Assembly (NCBI GenBank): GCA_035499215.1
Contig: DATJZH010000027.1
Location: 1 to 15,250 of the forward strand
Length of the DNA stretch: 15,250 nucleotides
Direction of reading: 5' to 3'
Source: DATJZH01 sp035499215
GTDB lineage: Bacteria > Actinomycetota > Actinomycetes > Streptosporangiales > Streptosporangiaceae
A program made the position numbers and the translations under genes. The notes below the pieces were generated by a model that did no database searches, was not told the origin of the DNA, and worked only from the letters and a program-made list of their open reading frames with translations. This document shows, piece after piece, positions 1-6,895 of this stretch (the stretch's first letter is position 1; each line of letters starts with the position of its first letter).

Positions 1-1613
1 ACGAGCCCGTGGTGGAACGGCCCCGAGATCAGCGTCGGGAAGAAGGCCTTGCCCGTCAGCAGCGCGACGTGGCTGGCCGGCAGATGGCTGAGTACGCCTG
101 TGGGGGCGAGCAGCTCGCGGATCGGGTTGTAGCCGAGGAACGCGGCGAAGAGGCTGGCCACCGGCGGCGTGTGGCCGATCTTGCTGGCGATGACCGCGGG
201 CACGCCCTGGACGGTGAGCCCGTGGGTGAGCGCGGTCGGCAGCGTCGCCGCCAGTCCGGCGATCATCAGCGAGAAGAAGATGCCGATCGAGAGCACGAAG
301 CCGGAATTCTGGAAGGTGGCGAGCATGCCGGAGGCGGCCCCGCGCTGCCTGGCCGGGACGCTGTTCATGATCCCGGCTGCGTTCGGCGCGGAGAACAGTC
401 CCATTCCGGCCCCGGCCACGAAGATCAGCACGGCGAACGCCGCGTACTTGAAGTCCGTGGGCAGCAGGAGCAGCCCGCCGAACGCGGCAGCGGACACCAG
501 CAGCCCGCCGGAGGCGAACAGCCGGGCCCCGTGCTTGTCCGACAGCCAGCCCGAGATCGGCCCGAGGCAGACGAAGCCCGCGGTGAGCGGCAGCAGGTAG
601 ATGCCCGACCAGAGCGGGGTGTCGATGAAGCTGTAGCCGTGCAGCAGCAGCCAGATGCCCTGCAGCCAGATGATCAGCATGAACTGCAGGCCGCCGCGGG
701 CGATCGACGCCAGCAGCGTGGCCGTGACGCCCGCGGAGAAAGCCCGGATCTTCATCAGCCGCAGGTCGAACATCGGCTCCCGGACCCGAAGCTCGATCAG
801 GCAGAACGCGGCCAGCAGGACGACGCCGCCGATCAGGCCGGCGAGCACGACCGGGCTCGTCCAGCCCATCGAGTGCCCGCCGTAGGGCTGGATGCCGTAG
901 GTGATACCGGTCAGCAGCCCGATCAGGCCGAGCCCGAAGGTGACGTTGCCCAGCCAGTCGATCCGGGCCCTGGTCCGCAGGCCGATCTCGCGCAGGCTCA
1001 GGTACGACCAGATCGCGCCGCCGAGCCCGATCGGCACCGAGACGATGAACACCAGGCGCCAGTCAACGGCGGCGAGCACGCCGCCCAGGATCAGCCCGAG
1101 GAACGAGCCCGAGATGCCTGCGACCTGGTTGATGCCCATCGCGGTGCCGCGCTGGTCGGCGGGGAAGGCGTCGGTCAGGATGGCGGGGGAGTTGGCCATC
1201 AGCATGGCGCCGCCGGTAGCCTGGACGACTCGCCAGCCGATCAGCCAGAGCGCTCCGGACGGCCCGGTGAAGGGGTCGAAAGGCAGCGCCAGGGCGCCCA
1301 GCCCGAAGATCGCGAAGCCCATGTTGTACATGCGCACGCGGCCGTAGATATCCCCCAGCCGCCCCAGTGTCACCACCAGAACCGCGGAAACCACCAGGTA
1401 GCCCATCAGCATCCAGAGGAGGTAGCTGACGTTGCCCGGTGTGAGCGGGTTCAGGTGGATCCCGCGGAAGATGGCAGGCAGCGCGATGATCACGATGGAC
1501 GCGTTGACCGTTGCCGCCAGCATTCCCAGGGTGGTGTTGGACAGCGCCACCCATTTGTAGTGGCCGCCCCGGAAGCCCCGCCGGCCCTCAGCCACGCCCT
1601 GCTCAGCCGTCAC
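1..1613 (-). CDS. MFS drug/solute exporter, DHA2 (14-TM) type, C-terminus off the left edge
   Basis: This is a proton-driven inner-membrane exporter of the major facilitator superfamily; the substrate cannot be read from sequence. About 537 codons are visible. TM1 holds IVIIALPAIF (about residues 40-49), motif A is GRLGDIYGRVRM (84-95), and a motif C-like glycine-rich stretch, AGISGSFLGLILGG (165-178), is typical of drug:H+ antiporters. The visible end, FFPTLISGPFHHGL, is the conserved segment before the last helices in this subfamily, so probably only the final helix or two and the tail are missing. The TM1 motif usually seen as LDxTIV reads VNASIV here, with Asn for Asp. The GTG start is fixed by AGGAGG (1621-1626) seven bases upstream. 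The gene diverges from the DUF1707 gene across 200 bp. The family is certain, the substrate unknown. Confidence 0.9.
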   Translation of the reverse strand, partial: MTAEQGVAEGRRGFRGGHYKWVALSNTTLGMLAATVNASIVIIALPAIFRGIHLNPLTPGNVSYLLWMLMGYLVVSAVLVVTLGRLGDIYGRVRMYNMGFAIFGLGALALPFDPFTGPSGALWLIGWRVVQATGGAMLMANSPAILTDAFPADQRGTAMGINQVAGISGSFLGLILGGVLAAVDWRLVFIVSVPIGLGGAIWSYLSLREIGLRTRARIDWLGNVTFGLGLIGLLTGITYGIQPYGGHSMGWTSPVVLAGLIGGVVLLAAFCLIELRVREPMFDLRLMKIRAFSAGVTATLLASIARGGLQFMLIIWLQGIWLLLHGYSFIDTPLWSGIYLLPLTAGFVCLGPISGWLSDKHGARLFASGGLLVSAAAFGGLLLLPTDFKYAAFAVLIFVAGAGMGLFSAPNAAGIMNSVPARQRGAASGMLATFQNSGFVLSIGIFFSLMIAGLAATLPTALTHGLTVQGVPAVIASKIGHTPPVASLFAAFLGYNPIRELLAPTGVLSHLPASHVALLTGKAFFPTLISGPFHHGL

Positions 1614-1634
1614 GCCAGCCCCTCCTGCTACGCC

Positions 1635-1663
1635 AAGATACTTGCTATTACGAAACTAACAGA
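1635..1663 (-). promoter_or_regulatory. Candidate promoter and operator of the MFS gene
   Basis: An AT-rich island in otherwise GC-rich DNA lies just upstream of the exporter. Read on the minus strand it contains TATCTT (1640-1635) as a -10 box, with a weak CTGTTA (1663-1658) 17 bp upstream. The spacer carries an imperfect palindrome, TTAGTTTCGTAATAGCAA (1659-1642). This would give a leader of about 15 nt containing the AGGAGG site. A palindrome over a promoter suggests repressor control, as is common for DHA2 exporters, but no adjacent regulator gene is visible in the window. Confidence 0.4.
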
Positions 1664-1801
1664 TGGACCCGGCTGTCCGGCAGGCAGCTGGCCAGCCAGG
1701 CGCGGCCACCAGCCCGGCCGGCTGGCACCGGAACTGCGGCCGCAAGGGCCAACACCGCCCCGCGTCCGGTAATGCCGTGCCCAGCGGCAAAAGCGCCAGG
1801 G

Positions 1802-1813
1802 TATCTTCGGGAT
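1802..1813 (+). promoter_or_regulatory. Leaderless -10 box of the DUF1707 gene
   Basis: TATCTT (1802-1807) is followed by six bases and then the in-frame GTG at 1814. This is the TANNNT-N6/7-RTG arrangement of actinobacterial leaderless transcripts. There is no Shine-Dalgarno sequence and no clear -35 box. Confidence 0.6.
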
Positions 1814-2413
1814 GTGAGCTCCCGTCCGCCGCCGCGTGATCTGCGTGCCTCCGACGCAGACAGGGATCGCGTGGCTGCTCTGCTCGCCGAGGCGGCGGGG
1901 GATGGCAGGCTGACGCTCGGAGAACATTCGCAGCGGGCCGAGCGGGCGTACTCCGCCCGCACCCTCGGTGAGCTCGCCTCGCTCACCGCCGACCTCGCGT
2001 CCCCGGCCGGCCAGCCCATCCGGCTCGATGGCCGGCGCAGCGTCAGCGGGTTTTTCGGCCAGGAGCGGCGCGATGGCCGCTGGGTAGTCCCCGACAGCTT
2101 CCCGGTGACCGCGATCTGCGGGGATGTGGTCCTGGATTTGCGGGAAGCCCTGCTGCAGAGCAGCCGGGTCACCATCTACGCCACGGTGATCGCCGGGCAC
2201 CTGGAAGTGATCGTCCCGGACGGGATCGCGGTGGAGGTGACCGGCACCACGATCCTGAGCCGGAACAAGGTGCCGAGGACCCAGCAGTCCGCGGCCGGGC
2301 TGCCCGTCATCGACATCCGGCTGTTCGCCGTGGCAGGCACCGTCAAGGCGGTCATGCCGCGCAGGTCCCGGTGGCCAAGCTTGCGCCGCCGCGGTCCGGT
2401 GCCGCGGTCCTGA
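1814..2413 (+). CDS. DUF1707 domain protein with LiaF-like C-terminus
   Basis: A 199-residue soluble protein. Residues about 9-60 (DLRASDADRDRVAALLAEA through the LGELASLTADL helix) match DUF1707, a short N-terminal domain common in actinobacterial membrane-stress and transcription-related proteins. Residues about 90-150 contain VTAICGDVVLDLREA and an IPDGIAVEVTGTTILSRN-type stretch, which resemble the C-terminal beta-helical domain of LiaF / cell-wall-active antibiotic response proteins. No membrane segment is visible; the C-terminus is basic (RRSRWPSLRRRG). I chose GTG 1814 because the domain begins right after it and a leaderless -10 box is correctly spaced; the longer upstream open frame overlaps the exporter promoter and is not protein-like. 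It is monocistronic and converges on glpX. A role in envelope-stress sensing is inference. Confidence 0.8.
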   Translation: MSSRPPPRDLRASDADRDRVAALLAEAAGDGRLTLGEHSQRAERAYSARTLGELASLTADLASPAGQPIRLDGRRSVSGFFGQERRDGRWVVPDSFPVTAICGDVVLDLREALLQSSRVTIYATVIAGHLEVIVPDGIAVEVTGTTILSRNKVPRTQQSAAGLPVIDIRLFAVAGTVKAVMPRRSRWPSLRRRGPVPRS

Positions 2414-2430
2414 TCAGGTCATGCGCCATT

Positions 2431-2456
2431 ACCGGGGCCGCTGATGCCGCCCCGGT
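2431..2456. terminator. Bidirectional hairpin terminator between convergent genes
   Basis: ACCGGGGC (2431-2438) and GCCCCGGT (2449-2456) form a perfect 8-bp stem; the ten-base loop can add two more GC pairs around TGAT. It lies between the stops of the DUF1707 gene and glpX, where a shared terminator is expected. There is no long U-tract on either strand, which is usual for actinobacterial terminators. Confidence 0.6.
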
Positions 2457-2476
2457 TCCTGGCGGGCGCGGCCCGG

Positions 2477-3541
2477 TCAGCCGTCGAAGTCGACTGCGCT
2501 GTAGGCGCTCAGCTTCCAGAGCTGGTGCTCACTGTTGATGTTGCGCAGGGTTCCCGAGCGCGCCCGCATGACCAGGGACTGGGTGGTCGCCCCGCCGGCC
2601 CGGTATCGCACTCCGGCCAGCAGGTCGCCGTCGGTGATCCCGGTGGCGGCGAAGAAGGCGTCGTCGGAGGCGACCAGGTCGTCGGTGGTCAGGACCTGGC
2701 TCAGGTCGTGCCCGGCGTCCACGGCGCGGCCTCGCTCCGCGTCGTCCGTGGGCGTGAGCTTGCCCTGGATCACGCCGCCCAGGCACTTGATCGCGCACGC
2801 GGCGATAATGCCCTCGGGAGTGCCGCCGATGCCGAGCATCAGGTCGACCCCGGTGCCCTCGCGGGACGCCATGATCGCTCCCGCCACGTCGCCGTCGGTG
2901 ATCAGCTTGATCCGGGCGCCAGCGGCACGGACCTGCGAGATCAGCTCGGCATGCCGCGGCCGGTCCAGGATGACCACCGTGACATCGTGCGCGGAGCAGT
3001 GCTTCGCCCGGGCGACCGCCTGGATATTGGCGGCGGGCGATGCCTCGATGTCGACGGCGCTGGCCGCTTCGGGCCCGGTCACCAGCTTGGACATGTAGAA
3101 GACGGCCGACGGATCGTACATGGAGCCGCGAGCGCTGACCGCGATGACGGCGATCGCGTTCGGCATGCCGTTGGCCGTCAGGCGAGTCCCGTCGATCGGG
3201 TCGACCGCGACGTCGCACAGCGGGCCGGTACCGTCACCCACCTGCTCGCCGTTGTAGAGCATCGGCGCGGCATCCTTCTCGCCCTCGCCGATTACCACGA
3301 CGCCCTTCATGGACACCGTATTGATCAGCAGCCGCATGGCGTTGACTGCCGCCGCGTCGGCGAGGTTCTTGTCGCCGCGCCCTACCCAGCGCGCTGCCGC
3401 CATCGCGGCGGCCTCGGTGACCCTGGCGAGCTCCATCGCGAGATTCCGGTCTGGGGCGTGCCGTCCTGGCTCAGGTGAAGCCTCCTGAATCTCCGTCGGG
3501 TCCGCGCCTGCCGGCGCGGCGGTGGTCTGGTTCTCGGTCAT
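2477..3541 (-). CDS. glpX: Fructose-1,6-bisphosphatase class II (GlpX)
   Basis: It hydrolyses fructose 1,6-bisphosphate to fructose 6-phosphate, the committed gluconeogenic step, in the cytosol. In many actinobacteria this is the only FBPase. The 354-residue length fits the family. Metal and catalytic motifs are intact: GEGEKD (85-90), DPIDGT (114-119), ITDGDVAG (214-221) and GIGGTPEGIIAA (237-248). The frame stays open 35 codons further upstream, but ATG 3541 is preferred: GGGAAGG precedes it by about ten bases, and the upstream residues are low-quality sequence overlapping the promoter and the tetR start. The first ~30 residues are a variable, Pro/Glu/Ala-rich extension. It diverges from tetR and converges on the DUF1707 gene. 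The M. tuberculosis counterpart, Rv1099c, also lies near xseA, xseB and ispH. Confidence 0.96.
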   Translation of the reverse strand: MTENQTTAAPAGADPTEIQEASPEPGRHAPDRNLAMELARVTEAAAMAAARWVGRGDKNLADAAAVNAMRLLINTVSMKGVVVIGEGEKDAAPMLYNGEQVGDGTGPLCDVAVDPIDGTRLTANGMPNAIAVIAVSARGSMYDPSAVFYMSKLVTGPEAASAVDIEASPAANIQAVARAKHCSAHDVTVVILDRPRHAELISQVRAAGARIKLITDGDVAGAIMASREGTGVDLMLGIGGTPEGIIAACAIKCLGGVIQGKLTPTDDAERGRAVDAGHDLSQVLTTDDLVASDDAFFAATGITDGDLLAGVRYRAGGATTQSLVMRARSGTLRNINSEHQLWKLSAYSAVDFDG

Positions 3542-3573
3542 GACGGATGCGCCTTCCCTGTCGCCGTGATGAA

Positions 3574-3579
3574 ATCCTA
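3574..3579 (-). promoter_or_regulatory. Candidate glpX -10 box
   Basis: TAGGAT, read on the minus strand, lies about 33 bp before the glpX ATG and would leave a short leader containing GGGAAGG. No convincing -35 box is seen. It lies in the 103-bp region shared with the divergent tetR gene. Confidence 0.35.
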
Positions 3580-3644
3580 TGTAGCTGGCAGTGGACGAGA
3601 CGGTTTTCCCAGAGGCAGCTCGCACGACGAGAGTCGCAGATCGC

Positions 3645-4274
3645 ATGAACTCAGGCCAGGCCCAGCCGCCGGCGCGCGCATCCGAGCGCGGCGCCGCGAC
3701 GCGCAGCGGGCTGCTGGCAGCCGCGCGTGCGGAGTTCCTGTCGCACGGCTATGCCCAGGCCGGTGTCACCGACATCGTCGCCCGGGCCGGGGCCAGCGTA
3801 GGCAGCATGTACCACCATTTCTCCGGTAAGGCCGACCTGTACGTCACGTTATACGAGGAACTGGACAACCAGAACGCCTGGCAGACCCGGCTCGCCGTCC
3901 GGCTGGCCCGCGAAGCGGGGATCCGCGACCCCATGCAGCTCTTCCTCGCGGGAGCGCGGGGCTACCTGGACGTGTGCGCGGAACAGCGCGAACTGGCCGG
4001 CCTCTTCGTGCGGGGCGACGGCCCGCCGGGGTTCGAGCGGGCCTGGCGCCAGCGGCTGAGGGACTGGGTCAGCAAGAACACCGAGTTCTTCGCTCGCAGC
4101 GGCGAGCCGCTAGACGAAGCAGTGGCCATCGTCATGACCGGCGCGATGATCGTGGCTGTGGCCGAGATGTCGCTCGCCGCTGATGCCCAGACCGCCCGGC
4201 GCATCGCCGACGGAGTGATCGAGGTGCTGTCGCGGCTGAGCAAGCCCCCGGCCCCGGATAACGCCGCGCGGTAG
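3645..4274 (+). CDS. TetR/AcrR-family transcriptional regulator
   Basis: A 209-residue one-component regulator. The N-terminal helix-turn-helix spans about residues 19-65, with RSGLLAAARAEFLSHGYAQ, TDIVARAGASVGSMYHHF and the following GKADLY, the classical TetR signature. The C-terminal two-thirds is a helical ligand-binding and dimerisation region with no recognisable ligand. ATG 3645 is chosen because it starts about 20 residues before the HTH; a GTG at 3591 in the same frame would add 18 residues and overlap the putative glpX promoter. Neither start has a strong ribosome site. The gene is divergent from glpX with a 103-bp gap, so autoregulation or control of glpX is possible but unproven. 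It ends 31 bp from the convergent xseB stop. My recollection of the mycobacterial block has no TetR gene at this point. Confidence 0.9.
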   Translation: MNSGQAQPPARASERGAATRSGLLAAARAEFLSHGYAQAGVTDIVARAGASVGSMYHHFSGKADLYVTLYEELDNQNAWQTRLAVRLAREAGIRDPMQLFLAGARGYLDVCAEQRELAGLFVRGDGPPGFERAWRQRLRDWVSKNTEFFARSGEPLDEAVAIVMTGAMIVAVAEMSLAADAQTARRIADGVIEVLSRLSKPPAPDNAAR

Positions 4275-4291
4275 CCCGCAGGGCGTTCCGC
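4268..4291. terminator. Candidate hairpin between tetR and xseB
   Basis: GCCC-GCA-GGGC (4274-4284) is flanked by GCGG (4268-4271) and CCGC (4288-4291), giving a two-part stem with a TA/GTT internal loop. It overlaps the tetR stop codon and lies in the short convergent gap with xseB. No U-tract is present. Confidence 0.4.
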
Positions 4292-4305
4292 AGGCCGCCC
4301 CGGAT

Positions 4306-4569
4306 CTAGAACGGCGCCGCGGGATCACGCCCGTCCTCGGCCCGCTGCGCCATCGCCGCGGCTAGCCGGGCCCGTGCGCCCTCAAGCCATTCCTCGCAGA
4401 TGATGGCCAGCCGCTCACCCCGCTCCCACAGTTCCAGCGACTGCTCGAGCGTGAGGCCGCCGGCCTCAAGGCGTTTGACCAGCTCCGTCAGCTCGTCGCG
4501 CGCCTGCTCATAGGCAGGCCGCTCAGCGGCGGCCGATGCTGGCTGCGGCGCGGTATCGGGTGCCATCAC
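4306..4569 (-). CDS. xseB: Exodeoxyribonuclease VII small subunit
   Basis: An 87-residue helical subunit that binds in several copies to XseA to form exonuclease VII, which degrades single-stranded DNA to oligonucleotides in mismatch repair and other DNA processing. The family core is clear: YEQARDELTELVKRLEAGG, LTLEQSLELWERGERLA, then EEWLEGARARL. Two adjacent start codons exist, GTG 4569 and ATG 4566. AGGGTGA lies close upstream, but TAGGGT six bases before the GTG also fits a leaderless promoter. The gene is normally adjacent to or overlapping xseA; here it is separated by a 2-kb acyltransferase gene. It converges on tetR. Confidence 0.93.
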   Translation of the reverse strand: MMAPDTAPQPASAAAERPAYEQARDELTELVKRLEAGGLTLEQSLELWERGERLAIICEEWLEGARARLAAAMAQRAEDGRDPAAPF

Positions 4570-4581
4570 AATGTCACCCTA
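4570..4581 (-). promoter_or_regulatory. Leaderless -10 box of xseB
   Basis: On the minus strand TAGGGT (4581-4576) is followed by six bases and then GTG (4569). The same bases include a weak AGGG-type ribosome site for the ATG at 4566, so both modes of translation are possible. A private promoter would let xseB be expressed although it no longer adjoins xseA. Confidence 0.5.
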
Positions 4582-4616
4582 TCGCCGCATGAGCGCCCGG
4601 CGTGCGAGGCAGGCGG

Positions 4617-4691
4617 CCCGGTCAGGACCGCGCCCGGTCAGGACCGCGCCCGGTCAGGACCGGCGGCGGCCCGCCGCCAGCCCTGACCGGG
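4617..4691. repeat. Three 16-bp direct repeats plus an inverted copy
   Basis: CCCGGTCAGGACCGCG occurs at 4617-4632 and 4633-4648, and with a changed 3' end at 4649-4664. The inverse of its core, CCTGACCGGG, is at 4682-4691 and pairs perfectly over 10 bp with 4649-4658. Between them GGCGGC (4662-4667) pairs with GCCGCC (4673-4678), so 4649-4691 can fold into a long two-stage hairpin. The acyltransferase stop codon falls inside the second repeat unit. Confidence 0.8.
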
Positions 4692-6698
4692 CCCGGCAGT
4701 GCCGCCAGGCTGGCCAGTCCGGGCCGCTGTCCGCGCGGCCGCCTTCACCAGCCGGGCGTAGAGCGCGCCGCCATCTGGCTGAGGGTGGACGTCGTCGGCC
4801 CACAGCAGGTTTGTGCGGTGCTCGATCGCCGCCTTCCAGTTGACCAGCTGCACATTGCCGTAGCGGCCGGCGGCCGCAGCCACATTCTGGTTCACCTCGT
4901 CCTCCCAGGGCAGCGGCACGAACACGTTGACGAGCACGAGGCGTCGATCCGGGCCGACCATTGCGTGCAGGTGCCGGAGCTGCGCGCTCGTCACAGTCCC
5001 GTTAGTGCCCAGTCCCACTATCACGATGTGTCTCAGCAGGCCATCGCGGGCGAGCCGCCTGATGTCCCGCAGGCCCACGCTCATCTGACGGCTGACGGCA
5101 GCGTCGATGTAGATGCCTGGCATTGCGGCATGCAGCTCAGGCGCGGCCGCGAGCATCACCGAGTCACCGACGGCGGTCACCAGGGAACCGGAAAAGCGCG
5201 ACCCATGGTGCCGCGCGATCACGGCTGGTGCCAGTGTGCGGCCACGCGGCCCGTGCGCCGCGTGGCCGCTCGGCGGTGGCGTCTGCGTGAGCCGCTGGCC
5301 TGTCGATATCTGCTGCTGCAGGGTCGGGCCGGCCGGCGAGTGCAAGATGCCATAGCCGGCCGTGCAAGCGACAGTAAACACCGCGAGCGGGATGGCCAGC
5401 GGAATCGCGCGTGCCGGGGAATGCCGGGCGGCGGCGGCAGCGGCGGCGAGCTTCGCGACCGACGCCTTCAGCGTCACCGGGAGCCCGCACCGCAAGATCG
5501 GCTCCTCGATCCACCGCCAGGATGCTGCGGCGAGCGCGATGGGCAGCGCCGTCTCGAGGATCCGCACCGGCACTGTCGTGTCCGATGCCGGGCCCACGAC
5601 CGCGGCGGACAGGGCTATCACGGGCCAGTGCCACAGGTATATGCCGTATGAGCGCACGCCGAGCCAGCGCAGCGGGCGCCAGGCCAGCGCCGTGGCCACC
5701 TCGCCAGGACAGATGGCGGCTACGACCAGTCCGCCGGCCGCGGCCGCGGCCAGGACCAGCCCGGCCGGATAGACCGCCGGATCGCTGCCGGAGAAGTGCC
5801 AGACCGCCCAGGCGAGAACGGCGAGACTGGCTAGCCCGACCAGGTCGACGCGCCGGACCAGCGGCGCGGGTGCCGCGGCCAGCGTGGCCAGCGGCCAGCT
5901 AAGTGCCAGCGCCGCGCCCACCAGCAGCGCGGTCGCGTGCGTGTCGGTCCCGTAGTAGACCATCGACGGGTCCGAGCCGGGGGTGTACGTGAGCAGCATG
6001 AGCAGCGCAGAAGCCGCAGCGCCGCCCCAGGCAATGGCAGCCCGGGCCCATCTCCCGCGCAGCCTGGCAAGCACGATGACCAGGACAAGCGGCCAGATAA
6101 GGTAGAATTGCTCCTCCACCGCGAGCGACCAGAGATGCTGAAGCGGAGGCGGCGGGCCGAACCTGGCGAAATACGACTGATGCTGCAGCGCCTGCCACCA
6201 GTTGCTCGTGTAGGTGACGGCCCCCAGCAGTGCGGGCCGCAGGCTGCCCAGCTGATCTGGCGCCAGCACCGCGACCGCGGCCGTGACGGCCACCAGCATG
6301 ACGGCCAGGGCCGGCAGCAGGCGGCGGGCCCGGCGCGTCCAGAAACTGCGCAGGTCGATCCGGCCGTCGCGGCCAAACTGATGATCGGCAAGAAGATCGG
6401 TAATGAGATAGCCGCTGAGAACGAAGAAAACATCGACGCCAAGGAATCCGCCGGGCAGTGCCGAGAGGTTCTCATGGAAAGCTATAACGGCAAGAACTGC
6501 AAGAGCGCGCACTCCGTCCAGGCCCGGCGCCCGCGGCGGTTTTGCCCGCTGTCCCAATGGCATGCCTGGCGCGGATTTGACTTTCCCGCTGTCAGGCGGC
6601 GCGGCCGGCTGCTGCGGGGCCCGGGTGCCCGCCCTGGTGCGCCCTGGCATCGGCCTGCGGATTCTGCCGAGCCTGGTCGTTGCTGGCACCACAGGCAC
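4638..6698 (-). CDS. OafA/YrhL-like membrane acyltransferase fused to an SGNH domain
   Basis: A 686-residue envelope O-acyltransferase that would transfer acetyl or similar groups to an extracellular glycan or other substrate. The acyltransferase-3 domain spans about residues 58-410: R64-X10-H75 in RALAVLAVIAFH, GVDVFFVLSGYLIT (87-100), SLAVEEQFYLIWP (191-203), SYGIYLWHWPV (350-360), and around ten membrane helices. A later helix near 431-452 leads to an extracytoplasmic SGNH domain (about 500-665) with GDS (511-513), GTNG (564-567) and DxxH (D635-H638). The GTG start has AGGGGG six bases upstream. It sits between xseA and xseB, which are normally adjacent. Codons near the N-terminus are less GC-rich than in neighbouring genes, hinting at acquisition. 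The substrate is unknown; peptidoglycan, lipoglycan or polysaccharide are all possible. Confidence 0.92.
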   Translation of the reverse strand: MPVVPATTRLGRIRRPMPGRTRAGTRAPQQPAAPPDSGKVKSAPGMPLGQRAKPPRAPGLDGVRALAVLAVIAFHENLSALPGGFLGVDVFFVLSGYLITDLLADHQFGRDGRIDLRSFWTRRARRLLPALAVMLVAVTAAVAVLAPDQLGSLRPALLGAVTYTSNWWQALQHQSYFARFGPPPPLQHLWSLAVEEQFYLIWPLVLVIVLARLRGRWARAAIAWGGAAASALLMLLTYTPGSDPSMVYYGTDTHATALLVGAALALSWPLATLAAAPAPLVRRVDLVGLASLAVLAWAVWHFSGSDPAVYPAGLVLAAAAAGGLVVAAICPGEVATALAWRPLRWLGVRSYGIYLWHWPVIALSAAVVGPASDTTVPVRILETALPIALAAASWRWIEEPILRCGLPVTLKASVAKLAAAAAAARHSPARAIPLAIPLAVFTVACTAGYGILHSPAGPTLQQQISTGQRLTQTPPPSGHAAHGPRGRTLAPAVIARHHGSRFSGSLVTAVGDSVMLAAAPELHAAMPGIYIDAAVSRQMSVGLRDIRRLARDGLLRHIVIVGLGTNGTVTSAQLRHLHAMVGPDRRLVLVNVFVPLPWEDEVNQNVAAAAGRYGNVQLVNWKAAIEHRTNLLWADDVHPQPDGGALYARLVKAAARTAARTGQPGGTAGPGQGWRRAAAGPDRARS

Positions 6699-6895
6699 GC
6701 TTAGCCCCCTGAGCTGGCGATCACTAAGGCAGATGGCGGACGGTGAACGGATGCCTGGCAGCCTCTGCGCCGATCACGCAAAGGCTCACGGCAAGCGGAC
6801 TGCCATTGTGTCGTCGACGGTGAAAGCTAGTTTAGTTTTCGCCGCGTGGATGCCGGAGGAAACGCCACCCAAGGTAATTGGGCCGGATGACTTTG
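6699..6895. other. 197-bp intergenic region between xseA and the acyltransferase gene
   Basis: A non-coding gap that is noticeably richer in A and T (about 6800-6895) than its surroundings. On the minus strand TAAACT (within 6830-6838) could serve as a -10 box for the acyltransferase gene, without a clear -35. No ORF, strong hairpin or repeat is seen. The gap suggests the acyltransferase is not translationally coupled to xseA. Confidence 0.5.

Noticed and set aside
9..1772. A 587-codon plus-strand open frame across the left end
   Set aside because: It is the antisense shadow of the MFS exporter: its product is an Arg/Gln/Asp/His-rich string without domains, while the minus strand gives textbook MFS motifs and an AGGAGG site.
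2444..3478. A 344-codon plus-strand open frame opposite glpX
   Set aside because: High-GC shadow. The minus-strand frame carries all GlpX catalytic motifs; this one has none and no plausible ribosome site.
3542..3644. A riboswitch or clear TetR operator upstream of glpX
   Set aside because: The region is too short for a riboswitch and I see no convincing inverted repeat of operator size.
4602..5651. A 349-codon plus-strand frame opposite the acyltransferase gene
   Set aside because: Low-complexity Arg-rich product antisense to well-formed acyltransferase and SGNH domains.
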